From Polynucleobacter yangtzensis (GTDB lineage: Bacteria; Pseudomonadota; Gammaproteobacteria; Burkholderiales; Burkholderiaceae), in the NCBI RefSeq assembly GCF_001595965.1, contig NZ_LOJI01000001.1, positions 526,178-590,177 of the forward strand: 64,000 nucleotides of DNA. The letters run 5' to 3'. Below, piece by piece: positions 27,808 to 35,874 of this stretch (positions are counted from its first letter, which is position 1; every line of letters begins with the position of its first letter). Position numbers and translations under genes: made by a program. Under the pieces are notes generated by a model, which saw nothing but the letters and a program-made list of their open reading frames with translations, searched no databases and was not told the DNA's origin.

Positions 27808-28357
27808 AAAATTCTGTAGCCAAAGTGGGTCTACCTTATTAGAGTTAATGGCAGTTATATTGATTATTGCTATTACTGCTGCGATGAGTATGCCGCTATT
27901 GCAAGAACAGATTGCTGCTCGTGAAATTGATGCCATTGCAAGACGGTTTATTTCCCATGCCCATTTCTCACGTCAACAAGCTTTGCACGTAGGGCAGTCT
28001 GTCCAGCTAATACCCCTTAAAGGCGGCCCTTGGGAGGAGGGTTGGGTTGTGCAAAGTGGGTGCTCGACCAAGCAGGCAGAATCCAGTTGCCAGCCTAAGC
28101 GCTGGTTTTCTCAGGGAAGAATCGAGCCTGTGTACTTTAAGGGTGGGGGTAGCCAATTTACCGACCCACATTCTGGCAAGAGAGGGATTCTATTTAATGC
28201 CGCGGGGGCAGCGAAGACCGGGCAAGGCGGGTTTGTTGCTAATCGCTTGATATTGGGTCACCAAAGAGTTCCTCACCTAGAAAGGCAAATGATTCTAGGT
28301 AGCGGAGGGCGCTGGCGTATCTGCGACCCTTCCAGAGATTCAAAGCGCTGCCATTGA
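27755..28357 (+). CDS. FimT/GspH-like pseudopilin
   Basis: A prepilin-type protein with SQSGSTLLELMAVILIIAIT: Gly before the cleavage site, Glu+5 and the hydrophobic helix. It is followed by RRFISHAHFSRQQALHVGQS and, at the end, GGRWRICDPSRDSKRCH, the GspH/FimT C-terminal pattern with a probable Cys pair. ATG 27755 gives a 25-residue leader; a TTG at 27800 that overlaps the preceding stop would give a shorter, more typical leader. It is the last of the four pilin genes and its stop overlaps an upstream extension of ribD. Confidence 0.75.
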   Translation: MKKQALLPASIGVKFLNKKFCSQSGSTLLELMAVILIIAITAAMSMPLLQEQIAAREIDAIARRFISHAHFSRQQALHVGQSVQLIPLKGGPWEEGWVVQSGCSTKQAESSCQPKRWFSQGRIEPVYFKGGGSQFTDPHSGKRGILFNAAGAAKTGQGGFVANRLILGHQRVPHLERQMILGSGGRWRICDPSRDSKRCH

Positions 28358-28374
28358 ATGGTTTAATAGACCCT

Positions 28375-29490
28375 ATGTACAGCGCAGTTGACCACCAATG
28401 GATGAGTGAGGCTCTAGCCCAAGCTCAAAAAGCCCTTTATCTTTCAAACCCTAATCCCCGGGTGGGATGCGTCATTGTTCGAGATGGCAAATTGATAGGA
28501 AGTGGTTTTACGCAAGCGGTTGGTAAGGCGCATGCAGAAGTTCAGGCTTTGGCTAATGCAAAGACTGTAGGTAACGATGTCGCTGGCTCAACAATCTATG
28601 TCACCTTGGAGCCTTGCAGTCACAGTGGCAGAACGCCTCCCTGTGTTGATGCCCTCATTGCCGCTAAACCAGCCAAAGTGATTGTGGCTATGTCTGATCC
28701 CAACCCTCTGGTGGCGGGTAAGGGTTTGGAAAAATTAAGAGCAGCTGGCATTGAAGTTCAATGTGGTTTGTTGGAGTCAGAAGCGCAAGCACTCAATCGC
28801 GGTTTTATTTCTAGAATGACTCGTGGCTTGCCATGGGTACGCATGAAGATTGCTGCTAGTTTAGATGGTAAGACCGCATTGCCCGACGGTCAAAGCCAAT
28901 GGATCACTGGTCCGCTTGCTAGGGCCGACGGTCATCACTGGCGTGCGCAAGCATGCGCCATCGTGACCGGCGTAGGTACCTTGAAAGAAGATGATCCTAG
29001 TTTGAATGTGCGAGATGTTGATACTCAAAGACAACCAGTACGCATCATTATTGATTCCAAATTAGAAACACCGCCTGCTGCTAAGATTTTGCAAAACCCA
29101 GATCAATCTAGCGTCATCATTGTTTGTGCCAGTCTTGATACTCCCAAGATGCAAGCAAAATCTAAGTCTTTTGAAGAGTGCGGCATTGAGGTGATTAATA
29201 TGGCAAATGCATTTGGCAAAGTCGATCTACCAGCATTGTTTTCTTATCTCGCCAAAGAACGCGAGATGAATGAGATTCATATTGAATCCGGCTTTAAGCT
29301 CAATGGTTCCATGCTCAGAGAAGATTGTGTTGATGAGTTATTGCTCTACTACGCACCATTTTTAATGGGTGAGGGTATCGGCATGGCTAATGTAGGTTTG
29401 ATGAATTCTTTAAACAATCGCCAGAATTGGCAGATTATTGATCAAGCCCTTTTTGGTCCCGACCTGCGCTTACGTTTAATTAAGAACTAA
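28375..29490 (+). CDS. ribD: Bifunctional diaminohydroxyphosphoribosylaminopyrimidine deaminase / 5-amino-6-(5-phosphoribosylamino)uracil reductase
   Basis: Catalyses two consecutive riboflavin steps. The deaminase domain has NPRVGCVIVRDGKLIGSG, KAHAEVQALANAK (zinc His and Glu) and VTLEPCSHSGRTPPCVDAL (zinc Cys pair). The reductase domain runs from about residue 140 with MKIAASLDGKTALPDGQSQW and ends with LLLYYAPFLMGEGIGMANVG. The frame opens at TTG 28354, overlapping the fimT-like stop, but ATG 28375 fits the family N-terminus. ribE follows after 9 bp. The pair is on the strand opposite ribBA-ribH, with the pilin genes between. Confidence 0.93.
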   Translation: MYSAVDHQWMSEALAQAQKALYLSNPNPRVGCVIVRDGKLIGSGFTQAVGKAHAEVQALANAKTVGNDVAGSTIYVTLEPCSHSGRTPPCVDALIAAKPAKVIVAMSDPNPLVAGKGLEKLRAAGIEVQCGLLESEAQALNRGFISRMTRGLPWVRMKIAASLDGKTALPDGQSQWITGPLARADGHHWRAQACAIVTGVGTLKEDDPSLNVRDVDTQRQPVRIIIDSKLETPPAAKILQNPDQSSVIIVCASLDTPKMQAKSKSFEECGIEVINMANAFGKVDLPALFSYLAKEREMNEIHIESGFKLNGSMLREDCVDELLLYYAPFLMGEGIGMANVGLMNSLNNRQNWQIIDQALFGPDLRLRLIKN

Positions 29491-29499
29491 AATCACTTT

Positions 29500-30111
29500 A
29501 TGTTTACAGGAATCATTACTGCCGTCGGTCAAATCAAAAGCGCTCAAGTTAAGGGCGATGGCCTCCATCTCGTTGTAGAGGTGCCGGATGGCTATTTGGA
29601 TGATGTTGCCTTGGGCGATAGCATTGCTATTCAGGGTGCCTGCATGACAGCTACCGAGTTAACAAGCAATTCTTTTGCCTTGGATATTTCTCGTGAGTCT
29701 CTGAATAAAACGGTGGGCCTAGATAAAGTGGGTCAAGTCAATTTGGAGAAAGCGCTGCGCTTGAATGATCGTCTAGGTGGTCATTTAGTGAGTGGGCACG
29801 TGGATGGTGTTGGCAAGGTGGCTCACTTTTCTCAAGTGGCTAATGATGCTTATGGCTCTTGGCTACTCCGTATTGAGGCGCCTAAAGAGCTTGCACCGTT
29901 TCTGGCATATAAGGGCTCTATCGTTGTAAATGGTGTGTCACTTACAGTGAATAATACCGAAGATAGCCTCACTGCTTGCATTGTGGATATCAATATTATT
30001 CCTCACACCTTGGAAAACACTACGCTGGGCAACTTGAAGCAGGGTGATACCGTAAATTTGGAAGTAGATCTTATTGCGCGTTATGTTGCGAGAATGCTTA
30101 ATAAACTTTAA
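29500..30111 (+). CDS. ribE: Riboflavin synthase (alpha chain)
   Basis: Dismutates two lumazine molecules to riboflavin. The start MFTGIITAVGQIKSAQVKGD is typical. Two lumazine-binding repeats are visible: SIAIQGACMTATELTSNSFA followed by LDISRESLNKT in the first, and SIVVNGVSLTVN followed by CIVDINIIPHTLENTTLG in the second, with GGHLVSGHVDGVGKV linking them. At 203 residues it is full length. Its last 4 bp overlap the end of the antitoxin-like gene on the other strand. No terminator is evident. Confidence 0.95.
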   Translation: MFTGIITAVGQIKSAQVKGDGLHLVVEVPDGYLDDVALGDSIAIQGACMTATELTSNSFALDISRESLNKTVGLDKVGQVNLEKALRLNDRLGGHLVSGHVDGVGKVAHFSQVANDAYGSWLLRIEAPKELAPFLAYKGSIVVNGVSLTVNNTEDSLTACIVDINIIPHTLENTTLGNLKQGDTVNLEVDLIARYVARMLNKL

Positions 30112-30353
30112 ATTTTTACTTTTATAGTTTTACCGCTCTTACGAGTCTTGATGATCTTTATCAATGAGACGTCATCAATCAAATCAAGCAATGCTTTATA
30201 TGATTTAGCTGGCAAAAGATAGGCCTTAGGTTTATTGCAACTTAGGATAACTGCGGGTAAGTTTTCTACTATCTTGATGATCTCTCCAGGATTGCGCCTT
30301 AGTTCAGTAATGCAGACTGTAGTTTTGATGCGAAGTATGTCTGAAATATTCAT
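30108..30353 (-). CDS. Solitary StbD/Phd-YefM-type antitoxin-like protein
   Basis: An 81-residue protein with the Phd/YefM/StbD layout: an N-terminal DNA-binding part TTVCITELRRNPGEIIKIVE, then LPAVILSCNKPKAYLLPAKS followed by YKALLDLID, very like StbD (SITDLKRNP... VAVLSHNKPAAYLVPA). The C-terminal tail is lysine-rich. Its usual partner, a RelE/StbE toxin, should follow on the same strand, but the gene runs straight into ribE. It is divergent from higB with a 93-bp shared gap. It may be an orphan antitoxin, a regulator or a remnant. Confidence 0.65.
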   Translation of the reverse strand: MNISDILRIKTTVCITELRRNPGEIIKIVENLPAVILSCNKPKAYLLPAKSYKALLDLIDDVSLIKIIKTRKSGKTIKVKI

Positions 30354-30411
30354 GTTGATTGATATTTTAAATCGTCAAAGCCTTAATTGATGTGAGGATA
30401 TATAACTCTAC

Positions 30412-30447
30412 TTGCTATAGTCCCAATTTGGGACTATAATTATTCAG
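30412..30447 (+). promoter_or_regulatory. higBA promoter with operator-like perfect palindrome
   Basis: A -35 element TTGCTA (30412-30417) and a consensus -10 TATAAT (30435-30440) are separated by exactly 17 bp. The palindrome TATAGTCCCAA / TTGGGACTATA, 11-bp arms around one central base (30416-30438), fills the spacer. Transcription should start about 7 bp after the -10, at or next to the GTG start codon of higB (30447), implying a leaderless message. Binding of HigA here would block RNA polymerase, the expected autoregulation of a type II system. Confidence 0.75.
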
Positions 30448-30752
30448 TGAGGATAATAGCCAAAAAACAACTAATAAATTTTTGGCGCATACATCCTGAT
30501 GCTGAACAACAACTAAAGGCTTGGCATGACGAAGTAGTGCATGCAAGTTGGAAAAAGCCGCAAGATATCAAGAATCAGTATCGAAATGCGAGTTTTATTG
30601 CAGGCAATAGAGTTGTTTTTAATATCAAAGGAAATACCTACCGTTTGGTAGTAGCAGTTGCCTATAGTTTTGGGGCGGTATATGTGAAATTTATTGGTAG
30701 CCATGCTGCATACGATCGAATTGATGCTTGCACAGTTCAGTTGGAGGAGTAA
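30447..30752 (+). CDS. higB: HigB-family mRNA interferase toxin
   Basis: A 101-residue toxin of the HigB (PF09907-like) family, a RelE-fold ribosome-dependent mRNA endonuclease. Family landmarks are RIIAKKQLINFWRIHPDAEQ at the N-terminus, LKAWHDEVVHASWKKPQDIK, then NRVVFNIKGNTYRLVVAVAY and YVKFIGSHAAYDRIDA with the conserved basic and His residues. The start is GTG 30447; the family N-terminus begins here, and no Shine-Dalgarno is available because the -10 box ends 6 bp upstream. The toxin-first order and stop/start overlap with higA are typical of higBA. Confidence 0.88.
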   Translation: MRIIAKKQLINFWRIHPDAEQQLKAWHDEVVHASWKKPQDIKNQYRNASFIAGNRVVFNIKGNTYRLVVAVAYSFGAVYVKFIGSHAAYDRIDACTVQLEE

Positions 30753-31135
30753 TGAAAGAATTAAAACCTATTCGAAATAAGCTTGAATATAAAGATGCTC
30801 TAGCTCAAGCGTCTTACTATTTTGATCATGAGCCCAAACCTGGGACCAAGGATGGGGATAGATTTGAGATCCTCTTAATGCTCATAGAGGCTTACGAGAG
30901 CAAGCGGTATGCGATTTCTCTGCCAGACCCCATTGAAGCAATCAAATTCAGAATGGAGCAGTCTGGCTTGAGTCCAAAGGATTTGCAGCCGATGATTGGT
31001 GGCTTAAATCGCGTATATGAGATATTGAATCGTAAACGCCCTCTTACGCTGAAGATGATTTGGAGATTGCACTCTATGTTGGGAATCCCTGCTGATAGTT
31101 TGATTCAGCAAGATGATGAGCTACGCGCAGCCTAA
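30752..31135 (+). CDS. higA: HigA-type antitoxin with XRE helix-turn-helix
   Basis: The 127-residue antitoxin partner of HigB. The N-terminal region [20 protein letters not shown] and the C-terminal HTH around [20 protein letters not shown] and [20 protein letters not shown] are typical of HigA proteins. ATG 30752 overlaps the higB stop and is preceded by a strong GGAGG ribosome site, unlike higB itself, so antitoxin translation should exceed that of the toxin. It converges on queC, overlapping 15 bp. It probably represses its promoter by binding the palindrome at 30416-30438. Confidence 0.88.
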   Translation: MKELKPIRNKLEYKDALAQASYYFDHEPKPGTKDGDRFEILLMLIEAYESKRYAISLPDPIEAIKFRMEQSGLSPKDLQPMIGGLNRVYEILNRKRPLTLKMIWRLHSMLGIPADSLIQQDDELRAA

Positions 31136-31882
31136 TCCCTTAATACTTTTTTGATAGCGGGTGGGGTCACTCACATTGGCCTGCGCAAAGCCTGCTTGCC
31201 TTAGACGGCAAGATTCACATTCACCACAAGCTTTGCCTAAGTCATTTGCTTGATAGCAAGATACTGTTTGTGAGTAGTCAACACCCATGGTATTGCCCAA
31301 CTGAATGATTTGCGCTTTAGTAAGACTAATGATTGGTGCGTGTACCCGAAAGCGGTTCTCATCATTAATGGCTTCAACACCAGCCTTAGTTGCGAGGTTA
31401 GCCATATGTTCAAAAGACTTGACGTACTCAGGTCGGCAATCTGGATAGCCTGAGTAATCGACTGCATTGGCGCCATAGAACACATCTAGACCGCCTAATG
31501 ACTCTGCCCAGCCTAAAGCAAGCGATAGCAAGATCGTATTGCGTGCAGGCACATAAGTAACCGGAATTTCTTGGTCCTTACCTAGAGTGGTGGGAACTGC
31601 AATTGAAGAGTCCGTTAAGGCTGAGCCACCAAAACGGGTGAGATCCAAATTCACAACCTCATGACGTACCACACCAATTTGTTTGGCAATATGCTTTGCA
31701 GCCGCTAGTTCTGAGGAGTGACGCTGCCCATAGCCCACGGAGAGGGCGTAAGGTGTATAGCCTAAATCTTTAGCCAGAGCGAGAACAGTCGTGGAGTCTA
31801 AGCCACCAGAAAACAAGATGACTGCGGGGGCGCCAGGTTTGCGAGGTGCCAGTGATGCAAATGCAGCGGACAGCTTAGACAT
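31121..31882 (-). CDS. queC: 7-cyano-7-deazaguanine synthase
   Basis: Converts 7-carboxy-7-deazaguanine to preQ0 with ATP and ammonia in queuosine synthesis. The PP-loop [20 protein letters not shown] is at the N-terminus, [20 protein letters not shown] follows, and the zinc site is [20 protein letters not shown] with a further Cys before RLRQAGF. The 253 residues are slightly longer than E. coli QueC. It lies 14 bp after cpoB at the end of the Tol-Pal run, a common arrangement. Its end overlaps higA. Confidence 0.93.
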   Translation of the reverse strand: MSKLSAAFASLAPRKPGAPAVILFSGGLDSTTVLALAKDLGYTPYALSVGYGQRHSSELAAAKHIAKQIGVVRHEVVNLDLTRFGGSALTDSSIAVPTTLGKDQEIPVTYVPARNTILLSLALGWAESLGGLDVFYGANAVDYSGYPDCRPEYVKSFEHMANLATKAGVEAINDENRFRVHAPIISLTKAQIIQLGNTMGVDYSQTVSCYQANDLGKACGECESCRLRQAGFAQANVSDPTRYQKSIKGLGCA

Positions 31883-31896
31883 AAAGAATGAAGTGC

Positions 31897-32628
31897 TTAC
31901 TTTGTTCCAGCGATGGCCTGCTGTGCATCTTTAGCAGCATCAGTATCTGGATATTTAGCAATGATGTCACTAAATGTTTTTTTAGCAGCAGCTTTGTTGC
32001 CACTTTCTAATTGAGCGTTACCCAAGGTCACCATTGCCGCAGGGATGCGAGGATGGTTAGGGTATTTCTTAATCAGACTTTGTAGTTGGTTAATGGCGCC
32101 AGCATATTCTTTATTTGCATATTTACTATTGCCACTCCAGTAGAGGGCAAGTGGTAAGTAAGGGCTTTTTGGATACTTTGCGGTAAATGCAGCAAAGCTA
32201 TCATCAGCCTTTTTTAGATTGCCTGCTTGAAACGCTTTAAGTGCATCGTCATACGCTTTTTTCTCACCAGGTTGGACTGTGCCACTCACGCCTTCAATGG
32301 TGACAGTGCGTGGCTCAAAATTGCCTAAGCGAGTATCGAGATCTTGGTAGTAAGTTTTCTGGCTGGTGTTAATGTCTTCACCTTGTTTCTCAAGCTCTTC
32401 TACCTTGCCGCGTAGCTCTGCGTTCTCTGTTTTGAGTTTGTCTATTTGCCCTTGCAACTCAAGCTGGGTAGTGGCTAGAGACTTACGCAAATCTAGAATG
32501 GCCTTACGGGCTTCATCATCCGAGAAGAGGGCCCAAGCGCTATTGGATGCGCTTAAACAAAACAGGGCAGCACTTAAACAAAACGCTCGTGAGAGCGTTT
32601 GTTTTACTGAGTGAGAAAGCGTCATCAT
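31897..32628 (-). CDS. cpoB: Cell division coordinator CpoB (YbgF)
   Basis: A periplasmic protein that couples peptidoglycan synthesis with Tol-driven outer membrane constriction. It has a signal peptide (about residues 1-33, ending SNSAWA), a coiled coil rich in Leu/Lys/Glu (about 45-90) for trimerisation, and three C-terminal TPR repeats starting at [20 protein letters not shown], including [20 protein letters not shown] and [20 protein letters not shown]. The start overlaps the pal stop. At 243 residues it matches the family. Order tolB-pal-cpoB is conserved. Confidence 0.93.
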   Translation of the reverse strand: MMTLSHSVKQTLSRAFCLSAALFCLSASNSAWALFSDDEARKAILDLRKSLATTQLELQGQIDKLKTENAELRGKVEELEKQGEDINTSQKTYYQDLDTRLGNFEPRTVTIEGVSGTVQPGEKKAYDDALKAFQAGNLKKADDSFAAFTAKYPKSPYLPLALYWSGNSKYANKEYAGAINQLQSLIKKYPNHPRIPAAMVTLGNAQLESGNKAAAKKTFSDIIAKYPDTDAAKDAQQAIAGTK

Positions 32629-33131
32629 TAGTTAGTGATGTAAACAATATCAGCGCGGCGGTTTTGTGCCCATGCTGCTTCATTATCGCCTTCAGCCTTT
32701 GGCTTTTCTTTGCCAAAGCTTACTGCTTCCATTTGATCATCGGACACACCCATTAAGTTGAGTGACTTGCGTACAGCATCAGAACGACGTTGACCTAGTG
32801 CCAAGTTGTATTCCGCGGTGCCACGATCATCAGTATTGCCTTGAATGATGACTTTTTGTTTTGGGTTAGCTTTCAAATAGCTTGCGTGGGCAGACAACAT
32901 CTTTTGATATTTAGTCTGAACGGTGTACTCGTCAAAGCCAAAGTAAACGCTCTTGTCAAAGAGTGGGCTATTAGGATCGTTCCATGGCTGTGAGCCAAAT
33001 TTTCCACTGCCACCGCTTCCATTCGCGCCATCGGTATCATCCAATTTAACGCTAGAACATGCGGCCATTAAAAATGCGGTGGCGCCGATAAGGGCAAAAG
33101 TCGCTGCGCGACGTGCGATAGAAATCTTCAT
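32628..33131 (-). CDS. pal: Peptidoglycan-associated lipoprotein Pal
   Basis: An outer membrane lipoprotein that binds peptidoglycan and TolB. Signal peptide ends at the lipobox LMAAC at about residues 20-24. A glycine/serine-rich linker leads to the OmpA-like domain with VYFGFDEYTVQTKYQKML, VIIQGNTDDRGTAEYNLALG and RRSDAVRKSLNLMGVS; the Asp and Arg that bind diaminopimelate are present. The 167 residues are typical. It is 128 bp downstream of tolB, with a small hairpin in the gap, so it may have its own promoter as in other bacteria. Confidence 0.95.
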   Translation of the reverse strand: MKISIARRAATFALIGATAFLMAACSSVKLDDTDGANGSGGSGKFGSQPWNDPNSPLFDKSVYFGFDEYTVQTKYQKMLSAHASYLKANPKQKVIIQGNTDDRGTAEYNLALGQRRSDAVRKSLNLMGVSDDQMEAVSFGKEKPKAEGDNEAAWAQNRRADIVYITN

Positions 33132-33259
33132 GGTTCTTCCTTTTTCCTACAAGCTGAATCTATAAATGAGCTAATACTCAATATTATGCCCCCAAGAGCA
33201 TCAAAAGTGACTATTTCAGCCCTTAAAAAGGGCAGGCTTGTGCAGCGTTGGATCCGGTC

Positions 33260-34570
33260 TTAGTCCATGAATGGACCCCAGGACGGCTGACGAACATCGG
33301 ATCCTGGAATGCTGAGCACCTGCTTTGAATTGCCATCCACCGAAACAGCAGCTAAAACACGCTTGCCACCGACTTTAGTGGAGTAGAGAACATATCGACC
33401 ATTTGCGGCAAAGGAGGGGGATTCATCACTAGAGCCATCAGTCAACGCTTGAGAATCGCCAGTAGCTAAGTTCAGAATGTAGAGACGATATGCGCCACCT
33501 ACATTGGCAATGTAGGCTAAATATTTACCATCTGGAGAAATGCGCGGTGAAGTGACGAAGCCTTGTTTGAAGGTAATGCGTTTAGCGCCCTCAACTTGTT
33601 CGCCTTCAGCACTCATGCGATAAATCTGCGGATTACCACCACGGTCACTCGTGAAGTAAATGTAACGACCATCAGCGGAATATTGTGGCTCGGTATCAAT
33701 CGTGTTTCCGCGAGTAAGGCGGTGCAATCCAGTTCCATCAGCATTGATGCCATAGATCTGAGTATTGCCGTCTTTGGATAAAGAGATGGCCAATTTCTTG
33801 CCATCGGGAGACCAAGCTGGTGCGCTGTTATTTCCCTTTTGATTGGAAAGAGAAATGCGACGACCAGTAGCAAGTTCGTGAACATAGATTACTGGCTTGC
33901 GATCTTCAAAAGAAACGTAAGCTACTTTCTTGCCATCCGGTGACCAGGAAGGTGAGATGATTGGTTCGCCACTATTCATGGCATTGCGAATGTTCTGGCC
34001 ATCAGCGTCTGAAATTACAAGGCGATAGCGCTTGCCATCCTTAATGACATACGACAGGCGGGTAGAAAACACACCACGCTCACCCAGTAATTTAAAGACG
34101 ATGTCATCGGCAATTTTGTGAGCAACCGCACGCAAATTATCTGTGCTGGAATTGAGATTGAGACCGCCTAAACTAAGGCTTTTACGAATATCAAATAATT
34201 TGTAGTGAATCTCAAATTGACCATTGCCTGTTTGTACAACTGAACCTACAGCTAATGCATCAGCGCCACGTGCTGCCCACGATTTGAAATTCGGAGTACC
34301 TTCATCACTTTCAACAGCATTGCCATTTTCAGTATTCTTAAAGTAACCGCTGCGTGCCAAGTCTTGGCGAATGATGTCAGTAATGCTGATGGGTAATTTA
34401 TTCTCGTCTTTAAATCGCATCACCGCGATCGGATAAAGCGATTGACCTACGCCAGTGATTTCAATATTCATCTGGGCGAATGCTGGAGTTGCCATGCTGA
34501 TTAGCAACGCCACAATGACTGCGCCATAAGAAATCATTTTGGATTTCAATCTCGTTACCAAATGCAGCAT
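33260..34570 (-). CDS. tolB: Tol-Pal system protein TolB
   Basis: A periplasmic beta-propeller linking Pal to TolA. A signal peptide (cleaved after about ATPAFA, residue 32) is followed by the amino domain with VMRFKDENKLPISITDIIRQ, then WD/PD40-type propeller blades with recurring SPSWSPDGKKVAYVSFED, SAPAWSPDGKKLAISLSKDG and SPRISPDGKYLAYIANVGG. The 436 residues are full length. An internal ATG 33 bp in (MISYGAV) would give a shorter signal peptide. It starts 3 bp after tolA. Confidence 0.95.
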   Translation of the reverse strand: MLHLVTRLKSKMISYGAVIVALLISMATPAFAQMNIEITGVGQSLYPIAVMRFKDENKLPISITDIIRQDLARSGYFKNTENGNAVESDEGTPNFKSWAARGADALAVGSVVQTGNGQFEIHYKLFDIRKSLSLGGLNLNSSTDNLRAVAHKIADDIVFKLLGERGVFSTRLSYVIKDGKRYRLVISDADGQNIRNAMNSGEPIISPSWSPDGKKVAYVSFEDRKPVIYVHELATGRRISLSNQKGNNSAPAWSPDGKKLAISLSKDGNTQIYGINADGTGLHRLTRGNTIDTEPQYSADGRYIYFTSDRGGNPQIYRMSAEGEQVEGAKRITFKQGFVTSPRISPDGKYLAYIANVGGAYRLYILNLATGDSQALTDGSSDESPSFAANGRYVLYSTKVGGKRVLAAVSVDGNSKQVLSIPGSDVRQPSWGPFMD

Positions 34571-34573
34571 GCT

Positions 34574-35392
34574 TTAGTCCTTGGGTTTAAAGGTCAGTTT
34601 TACTTCGCGTTGCGGAATTTTGCCATTGTCGTCTTTTGGCAGACTTTCCGCGCGAGAAAGGGCGAGAAGCACTGCGCGATCCCAGCCGGCGTTGCCGCTC
34701 GAGCTTTGAATGCTAGTGCTCAAGATAGCCCCATCTGGTGCAAGGCTTACCAGAATAACTGCAGCAGGATTGCCGCTAATGGACTCTGGGTTAAAGATAA
34801 TTAAAGGCTTCACTTTTTTGATGACTTTATCGGTCCAACCTGGAGGGGCATTACCACCGCCACCTACGCCGCTACCAACAGTACCGCCACTCCCACCCTC
34901 TGCACCCGCTGCAGCTCGTAAACGAGCCAATTGATCGGCGCGTGCTTTTTCAGCGGCTGCATTCGCTTTGGTTTCTGCAGGAGATTGTGCTTTAGGGACT
35001 TCAGCCTTCTTCGGTTTTTCTGGTTCTTTTTCTTTAGCCTTCTCTTTTGGTGGAGGAGGCTTCACTGTTTTTGGTGATTCTTTTACTTCTTTTTTAGGAG
35101 GTTCTTTTTCCACCTTCTTTTTCTTGATGGCAATATCTGCAGCCTCTTCTTTTACTTCTGTTTTGAGTTCAGGCTCGGGTGGCATTTGAACTTGTGGTGC
35201 GGAGTCCCAGAGTTCTACTTCAACGCCTGAAGATGTGCTGTTATTCCAGCTGATTCCTATCATTAAAAAAGCAAGTAAACCTAGGTGCGCTATTAAAGAA
35301 AAAGTAAATGCGCGCTTAGTACTTTCTTCTTTTGTAAAACGTCCTCGCTTGAAAGTCGAGAAGGAGGGTTGAAAAGTAGGAGCGCTATTCAT
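34574..35392 (-). CDS. tolA: Tol-Pal system protein TolA
   Basis: An inner-membrane-anchored protein that spans the periplasm and transmits proton-motive force from TolQR to TolB-Pal. One transmembrane helix (about residues 29-48) is followed by a long Lys/Pro/Glu-rich stalk with EKEPPKKEVKESPKTVKPPP and an Ala-rich helix, then a glycine-rich spacer and the C-terminal TonB-like domain with SLAPDGAILSTSIQSSSGNA and WDRAVLLALSRAESLPKD. The 272 residues are shorter than E. coli TolA but usual for betaproteobacteria. It is 26 bp after tolR. Confidence 0.92.
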   Translation of the reverse strand: MNSAPTFQPSFSTFKRGRFTKEESTKRAFTFSLIAHLGLLAFLMIGISWNNSTSSGVEVELWDSAPQVQMPPEPELKTEVKEEAADIAIKKKKVEKEPPKKEVKESPKTVKPPPPKEKAKEKEPEKPKKAEVPKAQSPAETKANAAAEKARADQLARLRAAAGAEGGSGGTVGSGVGGGGNAPPGWTDKVIKKVKPLIIFNPESISGNPAAVILVSLAPDGAILSTSIQSSSGNAGWDRAVLLALSRAESLPKDDNGKIPQREVKLTFKPKD

Positions 35393-35418
35393 GGGCGATT
35401 AAAGCAAGCCTCTAAGCC

Positions 35419-35838
35419 TTATTGGGTCTTGACCGCAAGGCCGACGCGCTTCACGCCATTCTCTTTGAGCTTGGACATGACTTCCATCACTGTTTCATAT
35501 TTAATGGATTTATCAGCAGCAATCACAATTGGCTGGTCTGCAGATTTTTCTGCTTGTGATCTCGCAAAAGCACCGAGTTCAAATTTATTAAGAGTTTGTG
35601 TTGGGTCGCCATCCTTTTTCACGATGACATTTTCATTGGCATCAATGGTTAAAAAGACGGGTGGTAAAGATTGTACTTTCGCACCACCAACGGTTGGCAG
35701 ATTGACAACGCCTGGATTAACCATCGGTGCAGTAACCATAAAGATCACGAGCAATACCAACATCACATCGATATACGGAACGACGTTAATGTCGGACATC
35801 GCTCGACGTTTGTTTTTACGTAATGAAGATCCGGCCAT
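35419..35838 (-). CDS. tolR: Tol-Pal system protein TolR (ExbD/TolR family)
   Basis: Inner-membrane stator component working with TolQ. N-terminal INVVPYIDVMLVLLVIFMVT contains the transmembrane helix with the functional Asp (about residue 25), followed by a periplasmic domain with VFLTIDANENVIVKKDGD and IVIAADKSIKYETVMEVMSK. At 139 residues it is normal. Its place between tolQ and tolA distinguishes it from the exbD gene at 42982. Confidence 0.93.
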   Translation of the reverse strand: MAGSSLRKNKRRAMSDINVVPYIDVMLVLLVIFMVTAPMVNPGVVNLPTVGGAKVQSLPPVFLTIDANENVIVKKDGDPTQTLNKFELGAFARSQAEKSADQPIVIAADKSIKYETVMEVMSKLKENGVKRVGLAVKTQ

Positions 35839-35874
35839 AATTTTTTTCGCTAATTGGTTTGCTTATCAGTTCAA

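Noticed and set aside
33219-33233. GCCCTTAAAAAGGGC hairpin between tolB and pal
   Set aside because: Six-base stem without a T-run; the gap lies inside a conserved operon, so termination is not indicated.
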